Positions 41,885 to 50,709 are shown, numbered from the stretch's first letter. The stretch: DNA of 64,000 nucleotides from Thermohalobaculum sp039513195 (GCA_039513195.1 JBCCRM010000009.1:90883-154882), one strand, 5' to 3'. Notes: generated by a model from the sequence alone, not told the origin. Program-made: numbers and translations.

Positions 41885-43377
41885 TCGTAGTCGCCGACGG
41901 AGGGTTCTGTCCGGATCACCGCGTCGAGGGCGTGGAAAACCGCCCGCATCTCCGTTTCGGAATTCGGGCTTTCGCAGACCACCACCAGGTTGGGTGTGTT
42001 GGACGACGCCCGGACTAGGCCCCAGGCGCCGCCTTCCAGCATCACGCGGGCGCCATTAACGGTCACCACACTGCGGATCGGCTGGTCTGCCAACGCCTCG
42101 CCGGCCGCGCCCATGGCGGTAAGTTTGTCAACCAGCCTGTCGATGACGGCGTATTTTTCCTCGTCCGCGCACCAGGGCGACATGGTCGGCGTCGACCAGG
42201 TCTGGGGCAGCGCACGGCGCAGATCGGCCATCGACTTGCCCGGGTTGCGGTCCAGAAGCTTCAGGATCTCGACCGCCACGGTCATCCCGCAATCATAGCC
42301 CTTGCCCAGGGGCGGCGCGAGGAAGTAGTGGCCAGACTTCTCGAACCCCGCCAGGGCGCCGATCTCGCGCACGCGGCGCTTCATATGGCTGTGCCCCGTC
42401 TTCCAGTAATCCGCTTTGGCGCCGCCGGCGATCAGCTCTGGGTCCGAGGCGAAGAGCCCGGTCGATTTTACATCCGCCACGAAGGTCGCGCCGGGGTGCA
42501 GCTTGATCAGGTCCCGGGCCAGGATCACGCCCATCTTGTCGGCGAAGATCTCCTCACCCTCATTGTCCACGACGCCGCAACGGTCCCCATCGCCGTCAAA
42601 GCCGAGAGCCAGATCGGCCCCGGCCTCACGCACCGCCCGGGCCATGTCGTGGAGCATCTCCATCGCCTCGGGGTTTGGGTTGTAGGCCGGGAAGTCGTAG
42701 TCGAGCGCGGTGTGTAGCGACACAACCTCAGCGCCCAACCGCTCCAGCAATTGCGGCGCAGTGGCGCCAGCGGTGCCATTGCCCGTGGCGCAGACGACCT
42801 TGAGCGGGCGGGAGAGATAGAAATCGCCGACCAGGGCATCCAAATACCGCTGCCGCATCCCCTCGATCCGATGATAGCGGCCGGAATCGCGGCCCACGCC
42901 TTCGCCCCGCAGCACTATGTCGCGCAGGCGCGCCATCTCCGCCGGGCCATGGGTCACCGGGGCGTCGGCGCCGATCTTCACCCCGGTCCAGCCGTTCGGG
43001 TTGTGGCTGGCGGTAACCATCGCCACGGCCTCTGCCCCCAAATCGGTTTGCGCGAAATAGGCCATCGGGCTCAGCGCTACCCCGATATCCCAAACCTCGG
43101 CGCCGCCGGTCATCAGGCCGAGCATCAGCGCCTGTTTGATCGCCAGCGAGTAGGAGCGGTAGTCGTTGCCTACCACCACGGTCGGCGGTTTGCCCATCTC
43201 GTGGAGTTGTGTCGCGAGGCCGAGCCCCAGCGCCTGGATGCCGATGAGGTTGATCTCCTCCGGAAACCGCCAGCGCGCATCGTATTCGCGAAAGCCCGTA
43301 GGCTTGATCATCGGCAGGCTGAGGCTGTCCCAGGTGTTGACCTCGACCGTTTGGCGGGGCGCGGGGAAGGGCGGCAT
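41872..43377 (-). CDS. Phosphomannomutase / phosphoglucomutase
   Basis: Alpha-D-phosphohexomutase, 501 aa, interconverting hexose 6- and 1-phosphates to feed GalU or GDP-mannose synthesis. The phosphoserine loop VTASHNPNGWTGVKIG, the metal loop LALGFDGDGDRCGVVDNEGE, and the sugar-binding GFEKSGHYFL are intact. The C-terminal phosphate-binding loop is GLVRASSNTPNLVV. Which hexose is preferred cannot be told. First converging gene of the minus-strand half of the locus. Confidence 0.93.
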   Translation of the reverse strand: MPPFPAPRQTVEVNTWDSLSLPMIKPTGFREYDARWRFPEEINLIGIQALGLGLATQLHEMGKPPTVVVGNDYRSYSLAIKQALMLGLMTGGAEVWDIGVALSPMAYFAQTDLGAEAVAMVTASHNPNGWTGVKIGADAPVTHGPAEMARLRDIVLRGEGVGRDSGRYHRIEGMRQRYLDALVGDFYLSRPLKVVCATGNGTAGATAPQLLERLGAEVVSLHTALDYDFPAYNPNPEAMEMLHDMARAVREAGADLALGFDGDGDRCGVVDNEGEEIFADKMGVILARDLIKLHPGATFVADVKSTGLFASDPELIAGGAKADYWKTGHSHMKRRVREIGALAGFEKSGHYFLAPPLGKGYDCGMTVAVEILKLLDRNPGKSMADLRRALPQTWSTPTMSPWCADEEKYAVIDRLVDKLTAMGAAGEALADQPIRSVVTVNGARVMLEGGAWGLVRASSNTPNLVVVCESPNSETEMRAVFHALDAVIRTEPSVGDYDQTI

Positions 43378-43404
43378 AGGACGCTCCGTCTGCGTTTTGC
43401 AATG

Positions 43405-44253
43405 TTAGGCGAGGGCGACCGGATGGGTCTTCGCGAGCCGATCGAAGTCGAGAAGCGTGTCGAGGAGCTGTTCCATCTGGTCGAGCGGGATCATATTCGG
43501 CCCGTCAGACGGAGCATTGTCCGGGTCGGGATGCGTTTCGATGAACAGACCGGCGATGCCGAGCGAGACCGCAGCCCGCGCCAGAACGGGGGCGAATTCA
43601 CGTTGTCCCCCGGAGGCACTGCCGAGGCCGCCCGGCTGCATGACCGAATGGGTGGCATCGAAGATCACCGGCCAGCCGGTGGCCGCCATCTGCGGCAGAC
43701 CACGCATATCGGTGACCAGCGTGTTGTATCCGAAGGAAGTGCCCCGCTCGCATTGCAGTATGTTCTCGTTGCCCGTCGAGGCCAGCTTCTCCATCACATT
43801 CGCCATGTCCCAGGGCGCGAGAAACTGGCCCTTTTTGACATTGACCGCTCTGCCCGTTTCGCCCGCGGCGAGGACCAGATCCGTCTGACGGCATAGGAAT
43901 GCTGGGATCTGCAGGACGTCGCAGACCGCCGCGACCGGTGCGCACTGCTCGGGCAGATGGACATCGGTTAAGACTGGGCAGCCGATCTGCTGGCGCACCG
44001 CGGCAAGCGCGTTCAGCCCGCCCTCGAGGCCGAGGCCCCGCTTCCCGGCGACCGATGTGCGGTTGGCTTTGTCATAGCTGGCCTTGAACACGAACAGTGT
44101 CTCGCGCACCCGACAGAGTTCGGCCAAGTGGCCGGCAATATCGACGGCGTGAACGACGCCTTCGGCCTGGCAAGGACCCGCGATCAAGGCAAGCGGCCGG
44201 TCGTTCGCAACCATGCCATCGCCGATCGCGACCCGTTTCGGATCTGCGGCCAC
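43405..44253 (-). CDS. kdsA: 3-deoxy-8-phosphooctulonate (Kdo-8-P) synthase
   Basis: Condenses arabinose-5-phosphate with PEP to make Kdo-8-phosphate; 282 aa. Motifs are LIAGPCQAEGVVHAVDIA, FKASYDKANRTSVAGKRGLG, LTDVHLPEQC, VNVKKGQFLAPWDMANVMEK, and VIFDATHSVMQPGG. The C-terminal FIETHPDPDNAPSDGPNMIP is diagnostic. Asn in FKASYDKANRTS and Cys in the GPCQ loop leave its metal dependence open. kdsC and kdsD are not in the window. Confidence 0.97.
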   Translation of the reverse strand: MAADPKRVAIGDGMVANDRPLALIAGPCQAEGVVHAVDIAGHLAELCRVRETLFVFKASYDKANRTSVAGKRGLGLEGGLNALAAVRQQIGCPVLTDVHLPEQCAPVAAVCDVLQIPAFLCRQTDLVLAAGETGRAVNVKKGQFLAPWDMANVMEKLASTGNENILQCERGTSFGYNTLVTDMRGLPQMAATGWPVIFDATHSVMQPGGLGSASGGQREFAPVLARAAVSLGIAGLFIETHPDPDNAPSDGPNMIPLDQMEQLLDTLLDFDRLAKTHPVALA

Positions 44254-44282
44254 CGCGCCCTGCTCCCCAACGGTTCGTCTGC

Positions 44283-45749
44283 TTAAACGCTCGCCTGCTC
44301 TCGGATCAACGAGATGGTCAGCGTTGCGACGATGTATGTGCCGAGAAGGACCAGGAAGGCAAGCGCCGTGCTGCGCAGGACGTTGGGATAGGTGGACATG
44401 TCGGGCCGGGACGGCGCGACGATCACGGACAGATAGCGGTGCTGACGCTGGGCGCTGATCCGGGCCGAGGCCAGCGTCTCGATCGCCGCGGTGAACATCG
44501 ACATCGCAGCCTCGACATCGAAGCTCGCACGCTCAAGCTCCGCATTGATATCGGTGAGGGACAGCTGCGAGCGGGTCGACCCGGTGACGGCCCGCTCCCG
44601 CGCCGCGATGCGCCGCTCCAGCGTTTGGATCTGTAGTTGGAGTCGTTGGATCCGCGGGTCATCGGTCCCGGAGATCTGATAGAGCGTGGTGAGCTTGGTG
44701 CGCAGGTTCTCCAGCTCCAGCTCGAGCTGCGTCAGGATCTGCGTTTCCTTCGAGATCTCGGTTTCGATGGAGAAGGTCGCCAGCGACTTGCGCAACTCCG
44801 CAGCCTGGGTCTGCGCATCGGCCAGGGCTTTCTCCGCCGCCGCAAAACTCTCCTGCGCATCCGCCAGGGTGTCGCTGCGAATCCGGCTGGACAGTTCGTC
44901 GACCATCACCTCCGCGTAGCCGAGGATGGCCTGTGAGAGGCGCTGCGCCTGTTCCGGCGTCGCGTCTATCACCGTCATCTCTAAAATGCCCTCGGCCGGG
45001 TCGAAGCTCACCGTGACGCGGCGAAGGTAGTGACGGTATGCCTCCTCGAAGCTCGCCCCCCGATCCAACCGTTCGAGCCAGTCCAGATCGGGCGATTTGA
45101 AAGCGTCGATCAAGCCGAACTCGGCATCGAGGCGGCGCAGCACATCGCGCGAAAGGACGAAGTTCTGCACCGCCACAGAGTCGGATAGCGACGCGGTGGA
45201 GCCGCCGCCAAAAAGGCTCGATATGGCACTGCCACCGCCGCGCGCCTGACCCTCTGCGCCCTGAACCAGAAAGGTGGCATGCGATGCGAAGAGCGGCGTG
45301 GCCCGGAAGAGCAGGAACCAGGCGACGATCAGGGTTGGCAGTGTCACCGCGAAGAACAGCCGCAGCAGCATCCGCGCGCCCTTGCGCCTGCGGCGGCGGA
45401 CCAGGTCGCGGCGAATGGCTTCCACCCGCTCGGCCCGTAGGACTGGGGTGTCGGGACGCAATTCCGGCCGAATGGCGGGCAGAGCGCCGGTGCCGCGCTT
45501 TGCGTCCCTGGTTTGCCGCGGCGGTGTCGCGTTGATCAGTTTCGGTCCTGCGCCGCCCGTCCCACCGGGTTTTCTGCGACGGCCGGCACCCGGGCCCCGT
45601 CTGCGGCCGCCGCCCGGCCCGCTGGCAGGGGGTCCACCGCCATCGCCGGTGCGCTGAGCCGTTGCGCCCGGGGGCTCGCCCTCTTGGAGCGGATCGCCGC
45701 CAAGACCCTTGGCGTCCCCGTCCCGGCCCTGTGGTCCGCCGTCATTCAT
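44283..45749 (-). CDS. kpsE: Capsule polysaccharide export inner-membrane protein (KpsE/Wzc-like co-polymerase)
   Basis: Periplasm-spanning PCP/KpsE-type protein, 488 aa. Two membrane helices flank the periplasmic part: about 128-148 (LLRLFFAVTLPTLIVAWFLL) and about 458-480 (TALAFLVLLGTYIVATLTIS). Between them is a long coiled coil (ELRKSLATFSIETEISKETQ). The C-terminal HRYLSVIVAPSRPDMSTYPN motif is typical of KpsE/BexC/CtrB. The first ~125 residues are an unusual cytoplasmic extension rich in Gly, Pro and Arg. The start overlaps the kpsT stop by eight bases. Confidence 0.9.
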   Translation of the reverse strand: MNDGGPQGRDGDAKGLGGDPLQEGEPPGATAQRTGDGGGPPASGPGGGRRRGPGAGRRRKPGGTGGAGPKLINATPPRQTRDAKRGTGALPAIRPELRPDTPVLRAERVEAIRRDLVRRRRRKGARMLLRLFFAVTLPTLIVAWFLLFRATPLFASHATFLVQGAEGQARGGGSAISSLFGGGSTASLSDSVAVQNFVLSRDVLRRLDAEFGLIDAFKSPDLDWLERLDRGASFEEAYRHYLRRVTVSFDPAEGILEMTVIDATPEQAQRLSQAILGYAEVMVDELSSRIRSDTLADAQESFAAAEKALADAQTQAAELRKSLATFSIETEISKETQILTQLELELENLRTKLTTLYQISGTDDPRIQRLQLQIQTLERRIAARERAVTGSTRSQLSLTDINAELERASFDVEAAMSMFTAAIETLASARISAQRQHRYLSVIVAPSRPDMSTYPNVLRSTALAFLVLLGTYIVATLTISLIREQASV

Positions 45750-46392
45750 AGGCGTAGAGGGATTTTGCGTCTTCGAGTGTCTCGAAGAGGTGCAGTTGGC
45801 CGTCGAGCAGCACCGCTGCGCTATCGCAGTAGCGGCGCAGGGTGTCCGGGTCGTGGCTGACCATCAACAGGGTCGAATACTCCAACCGCTCCCGAAAAAT
45901 CGAACTGGCCTTTTCGTTGAAGCGCCGGTCGCCAGGCGAGGCGCCCTCATCGACCAAGTAGACATCGAAGTCGAGTGCCATCAGGAGCGCAAAGGCGAGC
46001 CGGGAGCGCATACCGGCAGAGTAGGTGCGCACCGGCATGTCGACATACGGGCCGAGTTCCGCGAAATCGATGCAGAAGGCGAGCGTCTCATGCTCGTCGC
46101 AATCATAAAGCCGCGCGATATATCGGACGTTCTCGGACCCCGACATGGTTGGCACGATGCCACCCGAGTACCCCACTGGCCATGAGATGCGGCCGCGGCG
46201 GTGAATGCGGCCCCGATCCGGTTTCTCCAGCCCAGCCATCATGTTAATCAACGTGGTTTTGCCGCTGCCATTCGAAGCGAGAATGCCGAGATTGCGCCCA
46301 AGTTCGAGCTTGAAAGACGCATTGTGAAGGATCACGGTCTGATGCCCGCCGGTCCAAAACGACTTGTCGACTTGTTCGAACTTGATCATCAC
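45742..46392 (-). CDS. kpsT: Capsule polysaccharide ABC exporter, ATPase (KpsT-like)
   Basis: ABC ATPase of 216 aa for export of Kdo-linked capsule. Walker A is ILASNGSGKTTLINMMAGL, with Ala in the first position, which the pattern permits. The signature is TYSAGMRSRLAFALLMALDF, and Walker B is VYLVDEGASPGDRRF. It pairs with kpsE in an operon and with kpsM at 31599. A second ATG lies one codon downstream at 46389. Confidence 0.94.
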   Translation of the reverse strand: MMIKFEQVDKSFWTGGHQTVILHNASFKLELGRNLGILASNGSGKTTLINMMAGLEKPDRGRIHRRGRISWPVGYSGGIVPTMSGSENVRYIARLYDCDEHETLAFCIDFAELGPYVDMPVRTYSAGMRSRLAFALLMALDFDVYLVDEGASPGDRRFNEKASSIFRERLEYSTLLMVSHDPDTLRRYCDSAAVLLDGQLHLFETLEDAKSLYAYE

Positions 46393-46481
46393 CGCACCCG
46401 ACCGGCAGATCGCGTGCAGTCGGACGATCCGCTGCGCGATAGAAGCACGACAAGGTTAAGGAAAGGATTTTGGTGTCTGGC

Positions 46482-46565
46482 TCTTGCCGTCCTCGGCCTC
46501 GGTTCCGCCGCCTCCCCCACCCGCCCACCCGGAAGCCGGCGGAACCGAGGCCGAGGACGGCAAGA
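46482..46565. repeat. Stem/G-quadruplex-loop palindromic element, copy 2 (between kpsT and terB)
   Basis: Perfect 29-bp arms, 46482-46510 and 46537-46565 (core CCGTCCTCGGCCTCGG), enclose a 26-nt C-rich loop. On the minus strand the loop reads GGGTGGGCGGGTGGGGGAGG, four G-runs with single-base loops. It lies in the divergent gap (46393-46620) and so is not a terminator for either gene. The loop matches that of 37321-37379, while the stems differ apart from the CCGCC/GGCGG closing bases. Confidence 0.75.
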
Positions 46566-46620
46566 CCGCGTGGGGCGCGGCCAGGCTTGGAATGCGCGGC
46601 GCCGGGCATAGGTAAGCTGC

Positions 46621-47073
46621 ATGTTGGATCGGTTGTTCAAACTGCTGGAGGGCGAGGCGGAACCCCAAACCCTGCCGGAAGAGGAGGCCCGCGAGGCGGT
46701 CGCGGCCCTGCTGGTTGCCGCGGCGCGTGCCGATGGGAGCTATGATGGCGACGAGCGTGCCCTGATCGACCGTATCCTAACGGCCCGGTTCGCCCTCTCG
46801 CCTTGGCAGGCCGGCGCTTTGCGGGAGGCGGGCGAAGCGGCGGAGGCATCCTCGACCGGGCTTCACCGTTTCACTTTGGCCGTGAAGCGCTCGGTGCCGT
46901 TGGAACAACGGGTCGAGATCATCGAGGCAGTCCTGGAGGTCGCCTATGCCGACGGCGACCGGTCGGCGGAGGAGGCGTCTCTGGTCCGGCAATTGGTCGG
47001 TCTGCTGCACATCCCGGACCGGGAGGCGGGGTTTGCCCGGCAGCGGGTTGCTGACCGCTTGGGCCTGTCCTGA
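46621..47073 (+). CDS. TerB-family (tellurite-resistance-like) protein
   Basis: A 150-aa helical protein with the paired acidic TerB motifs AARADGSYDGDERALIDRIL and EVAYADGDRSAEEASLVRQL, which can bind metal ions. Single-domain TerB proteins of this type are widespread in alphaproteobacteria without other ter genes, and a role in tellurite resistance should not be assumed. Monocistronic, divergent from kpsT. Confidence 0.88.
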   Translation: MLDRLFKLLEGEAEPQTLPEEEAREAVAALLVAAARADGSYDGDERALIDRILTARFALSPWQAGALREAGEAAEASSTGLHRFTLAVKRSVPLEQRVEIIEAVLEVAYADGDRSAEEASLVRQLVGLLHIPDREAGFARQRVADRLGLS

Positions 47074-47193
47074 GCGCCTTACGACCCGATTGCATCGGTT
47101 CTCGCGCTCTGAGGAATTGTTCGGGCGCATTTCACGGCGCCAATCTGAACCGGATTGGCTGGAAAATGCTCGCGTCGCCGGGGGGCATGTCGG

Positions 47194-48975
47194 TTAGAAG
47201 AAGGACAAGACTAGGAACGCAGTGAGCAACACGCTCATGGCGAGGGCCATGTAGCCCGACGGGCGTGTGCGGGCCATTGGGCTCTCCGGCCCGTAGGTCC
47301 GGTCCAGCTCGCTCAGCGCGGCATCCAGCCTTGCCGCCAGCTTGCCCCCGATCGTGCTGATGCTCTCCCGCCAAAGGGTCGCGAACCAGGTGGAAAACCC
47401 CCGCCCGGCATGCCGCCAAATCCAATCAACATCCAGAGTGATGGTCATGGTCCGCTTCAGCAGGTCCAGCATCAGGAAGAAGGCAAGGCCGGAAAACAGC
47501 AAGAGCTGTAGGTAGAAGACAACATGGGCCGCGGTATAGGGCTCGTAGTCGGCGCGATAGGGCAGCATTGCATAGAGCGGGCTGTAGAAGATCCCGAGCC
47601 CGAGGCAGAAGGCCGAGACCAGCACCATCGCCGCCTGCATGTTCCAGGGCGGGTCGCTGGGGCGCATCCCGGAATCCTTTTGGAAGAATACAAACCAAGG
47701 GAACTTGATGCCGGCATGCAGGAACACACCTGCCGAGGCCGCAGCGAGCGCGAAATAGACGAACCCCAGTTTTTCGGCCCCTGCTGCGTCGGAGATCATC
47801 GACTTTGCAACAAAGCCGGAGGTGAGCGGGAAGGAGGAGATCGCGAGCGCCCCTATGATCCCGCAGACGCAGGCGACCGGCATGGTTCGCCAAAGCCCGC
47901 CCAGATCGGTGCATTTCGACTTGCCCGTCATATAGAGCACCGAGCCTGCCGACATCAGGAGCAGGGCCTTGTAGAGAATATGCACGAAGGCATGACCCGC
48001 GGCGCCGTTCAGCGCCAGCGGCGTGCCTATCCCCACCGCGCAGACCATGAAGCCCACTTGGTTGATAATCGAATAGGCGAGGATCCGGCGCATATCGTTT
48101 TCCAAGATCGCGTAGACGATGCCGTAGAAGACCATGAAGAGGCCAATCCAGATCAAGACCTCCTCCCCCGGGAAGGCGCGGATCAGGGTGTAGACCGCGG
48201 TCTTCGTGGTGAAGGCCGACAGGAACACCATCCCCGACCACGACGTTGCGGGATAGGCGTCCGGCAGCCAAGCGGCCAATGGCGGGGCGCCCGCATTGAT
48301 CAGAAAGGCGGCGAGGATCAGCCAGGTGGACCAACGGTTGGCTTCGAGCGCCGTGAAGGCGATGGAGCCGGTTTCGACCACAACGCCTGCGATGCCCGCG
48401 AGCAGCAAAACCCCGCCGAAGAAATGGATCACGGCGTAGCGCAGTCCTGAGCCGCGGGCCGAAGGGCCGCCCGCGAACACCACCAAGGTTGAGGCGATGG
48501 CCATCACCTCCCAAAACGCGAAGACGGTGAGCAGATCGCCGGCGAAAGCAACGCCGATGGCACCGCCCGCATAGACGAAGGCGGCGGCAAGCTCGAACTT
48601 GTTGTCTTGGTTCAGCGCGTAGAGCCCGCCGGCGAAGGCCATGATCGCAAAAACCGTCGCGAACAGTCTGGACAGCGGGTCGGCCCTGACGAGCATCAGG
48701 TCGAAGCCGAGATAGGGCGCGGTCAGGCTTCCGCCATCCGGCAGGACCCAAACCAGCAGAAGCGAGATGAGGGGTGCGATCAACAGCAGGAATGTCCGCA
48801 GCGCGCGGTCGGCAAAAGCTATCGCAATACCGGCCGCGATCAGCACAAGGCCCGGGGGGAAGGGAAGGGCCATCCCCTCGCCCAACAGTGACGAGCCCTG
48901 GATGGCGGCCTCCGCCAGGGTCAAGGGCGCCTCGCCCGTCGCCGCTGCCGCCGCCTCAATCGTCATAGTAGTCAT
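47194..48975 (-). CDS. MrpD/NuoN-like cation/proton antiporter subunit, third copy
   Basis: Polytopic membrane protein of 593 aa, the longest of three antiporter-like subunits in this operon. The conserved TM5 Glu is present (LLTVFAFWEVMAIASTLVVF), the TM7 Lys is at VFLSAFTTKTAVYTLIRAFP, and another helix has HAFVHILYKALLLMSAGSVL. A C-terminal amphipathic stretch and an extra terminal helix (YMALAMSVLLTAFLVLSF) extend beyond normal MrpD. It is the last gene of the operon, and its start overlaps the small upstream gene by 20 nt. Confidence 0.88.
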   Translation of the reverse strand: MTTMTIEAAAAATGEAPLTLAEAAIQGSSLLGEGMALPFPPGLVLIAAGIAIAFADRALRTFLLLIAPLISLLLVWVLPDGGSLTAPYLGFDLMLVRADPLSRLFATVFAIMAFAGGLYALNQDNKFELAAAFVYAGGAIGVAFAGDLLTVFAFWEVMAIASTLVVFAGGPSARGSGLRYAVIHFFGGVLLLAGIAGVVVETGSIAFTALEANRWSTWLILAAFLINAGAPPLAAWLPDAYPATSWSGMVFLSAFTTKTAVYTLIRAFPGEEVLIWIGLFMVFYGIVYAILENDMRRILAYSIINQVGFMVCAVGIGTPLALNGAAGHAFVHILYKALLLMSAGSVLYMTGKSKCTDLGGLWRTMPVACVCGIIGALAISSFPLTSGFVAKSMISDAAGAEKLGFVYFALAAASAGVFLHAGIKFPWFVFFQKDSGMRPSDPPWNMQAAMVLVSAFCLGLGIFYSPLYAMLPYRADYEPYTAAHVVFYLQLLLFSGLAFFLMLDLLKRTMTITLDVDWIWRHAGRGFSTWFATLWRESISTIGGKLAARLDAALSELDRTYGPESPMARTRPSGYMALAMSVLLTAFLVLSFF

Positions 48976-49234
48976 CCGGGCGTTTCAGGAGGAGGCCCAG
49001 CAGCTTCGACAGCAGCACCAAGGCGACGCAGGCAGCAAAGCCGAACCATGCAGCGAAGCCAAAGCTGCCATCGATGCCGAATTTTGGGTTGTGGTCTATT
49101 GACAGATCCGCAAGTACCGTCCCGACCAGGACCCCCAAGGAGATGGCCCAGATCCCGCGGACGGTGCCCGGCCGCACCAGCCAATGGTCGTGCATCTGGT
49201 TCTTTGGTCCCTTGAAGATCTTCGACCAATCCAT
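48956..49234 (-). CDS. Small membrane protein in the Mrp-like operon
   Basis: A 92-aa protein with two predicted helices (RGIWAISLGVLVGTVLADL and FAAWFGFAACVALVLLSKLL) and a charged C-terminus (RPDDYYDD). The start overlaps the upstream mnhD-like stop (TGATG) and the end overlaps the next gene, so it is clearly part of the operon. It matches no canonical Mrp subunit that I recognise; it may be an accessory linker of the complex. Confidence 0.8.
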   Translation of the reverse strand: MDWSKIFKGPKNQMHDHWLVRPGTVRGIWAISLGVLVGTVLADLSIDHNPKFGIDGSFGFAAWFGFAACVALVLLSKLLGLLLKRPDDYYDD

Positions 49235-50709
49235 CAAGGCACCTGGATCATCTGGGTTGCGAGCGCGTAGGTGACACCGGGCATGAAGAACAGGGCCAGG
49301 GTGCCGAAGGCCGTAATCGTAAGGGCCAGGACCACCGGCAGCGGTCCCTCGCCATGGGCGGGATGTGCGACAGTCGCCTCTGGCGGTGCCCGCCAAAAGG
49401 CGCGCCAGATGATCGGGAGGAAATAGGCCGCGTTCAGGCAGGTCGACAAAACGATAACCGCCACACCGACCCAGTCGGACGCTTGGAAGCTTCCCTCTAA
49501 CATCACGAATTTCGAAACGGCACCGGCGGTCGGCGGGATCCCGATCATCGACAGCGCCCCGATGGCAAAGGCGCCCATTGTCCACGGCATTCGCCGCCCG
49601 ACACCGTCGAGCTGGCTGATCTCGGTCAAATGGCCGGCAGTGTAAATCGAGCCTGCCGCGAAGAAGAGCGTTATCTTCGATACGGCATGGGCAGCGATAT
49701 GCATCGCCGCACCCACTACGCTGATGGGAGTAAGAACCGCGGTCGCCATCACCACATAGGAGAGCTGCGAGACGGTCGAGAAGGCTAGGCGCTTTTTCAG
49801 GTTGTCCTGCATCAGTGCGATGACCGAGGCGGTTAGGATCGTGAAGCCCGCCAAGTAGACCAGCCAATCGCCCGCGCCGCTCTGTGCCAAGTAGTCGACC
49901 CCGAAGACGTAGACGACCACTTTGACCACTGTGAAGACGCCGGCCTTGACCACCGCAACCGCGTGGAGCAGCGCAGAGACCGGCGTCGGTGCGACCATTG
50001 CTGCCGGCAGCCAGAAATGCACCGGCATCACCGCGGCCTTACCAATGCCGAAGATGTAGAGGGCCAACATCGTCCCGAGGGCCGCCGTGGAAAGTCCCGC
50101 ACCCGCCAAAATGCCGCCGGGCGCGAACACCGTCGTGCCCGCGGCAACCTGCGTCCAGACAATCGCAGGCATCAGCAAGATCATCGAGGTCGCGATCAGC
50201 AGGACCAGATAGATCCTGCCCTTGGCCTTCGCTTCCTCGGTGCCCTTATGCGTTACCAGCGGATAGGTGGAGATCGTCAGAATCTCATAACCGAGGAAAA
50301 GCGTTACCAGATTGTCGGCAAAGGCCACCGTCAGCGCTGCGGCAATCGCCACCGCAAAGCAGACATAGAAACTAGTCTGCCGCGGCTCGTTGTTTCCGCG
50401 CATGTAGCCGATCGAGTAGATCGAGTTCACGATCCACAGGGTCGATGCCACCGCCCCAAAGATCATGCCCAGGGGCTCGATCGTAAAAGCGATGGCGATG
50501 CCCGGGAACGGCTCGGTCAGCGAAACGGTCGGCCGCTCGCCGTCGAGAACCCGCGGCAGCAGGGTGAGCACCACGACCCAAAACAAGGCACCGGCCGTGG
50601 TCAGTGTCACCGCCTCCCGCAGATTGGGCGCGCGCCAGGCTAAGGCGATCCCGACCGCGCCGATCAACGGCAACAACAGCGCCCATTCGATCAGCACGGC
50701 GCTGCTCAT
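49234..50709 (-). CDS. MrpD/NuoM-like cation/proton antiporter subunit, second copy
   Basis: Polytopic antiporter-like subunit of 491 aa. Landmarks include the TM5 Glu in NLVTLFLGYEILTISTYPLV, AAVMPVHFWLPAAMVAPTPV, the TM7 Lys in LLHAVAVVKAGVFTVVKVVV, and KKRLAFSTVSQLSYVVMATA. It overlaps the preceding D-type gene by four bases. It looks more NuoL/M-like than the first copy and may take the place of the MrpA antiporter domain. Confidence 0.9.
   Translation of the reverse strand: MSSAVLIEWALLLPLIGAVGIALAWRAPNLREAVTLTTAGALFWVVVLTLLPRVLDGERPTVSLTEPFPGIAIAFTIEPLGMIFGAVASTLWIVNSIYSIGYMRGNNEPRQTSFYVCFAVAIAAALTVAFADNLVTLFLGYEILTISTYPLVTHKGTEEAKAKGRIYLVLLIATSMILLMPAIVWTQVAAGTTVFAPGGILAGAGLSTAALGTMLALYIFGIGKAAVMPVHFWLPAAMVAPTPVSALLHAVAVVKAGVFTVVKVVVYVFGVDYLAQSGAGDWLVYLAGFTILTASVIALMQDNLKKRLAFSTVSQLSYVVMATAVLTPISVVGAAMHIAAHAVSKITLFFAAGSIYTAGHLTEISQLDGVGRRMPWTMGAFAIGALSMIGIPPTAGAVSKFVMLEGSFQASDWVGVAVIVLSTCLNAAYFLPIIWRAFWRAPPEATVAHPAHGEGPLPVVLALTITAFGTLALFFMPGVTYALATQMIQVP

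Noticed and set aside
46201..46260. Defective Walker A in KpsT (Ala instead of first Gly)
   Set aside because: The consensus allows Ala or Gly in that position and the GSGKTT core is intact.
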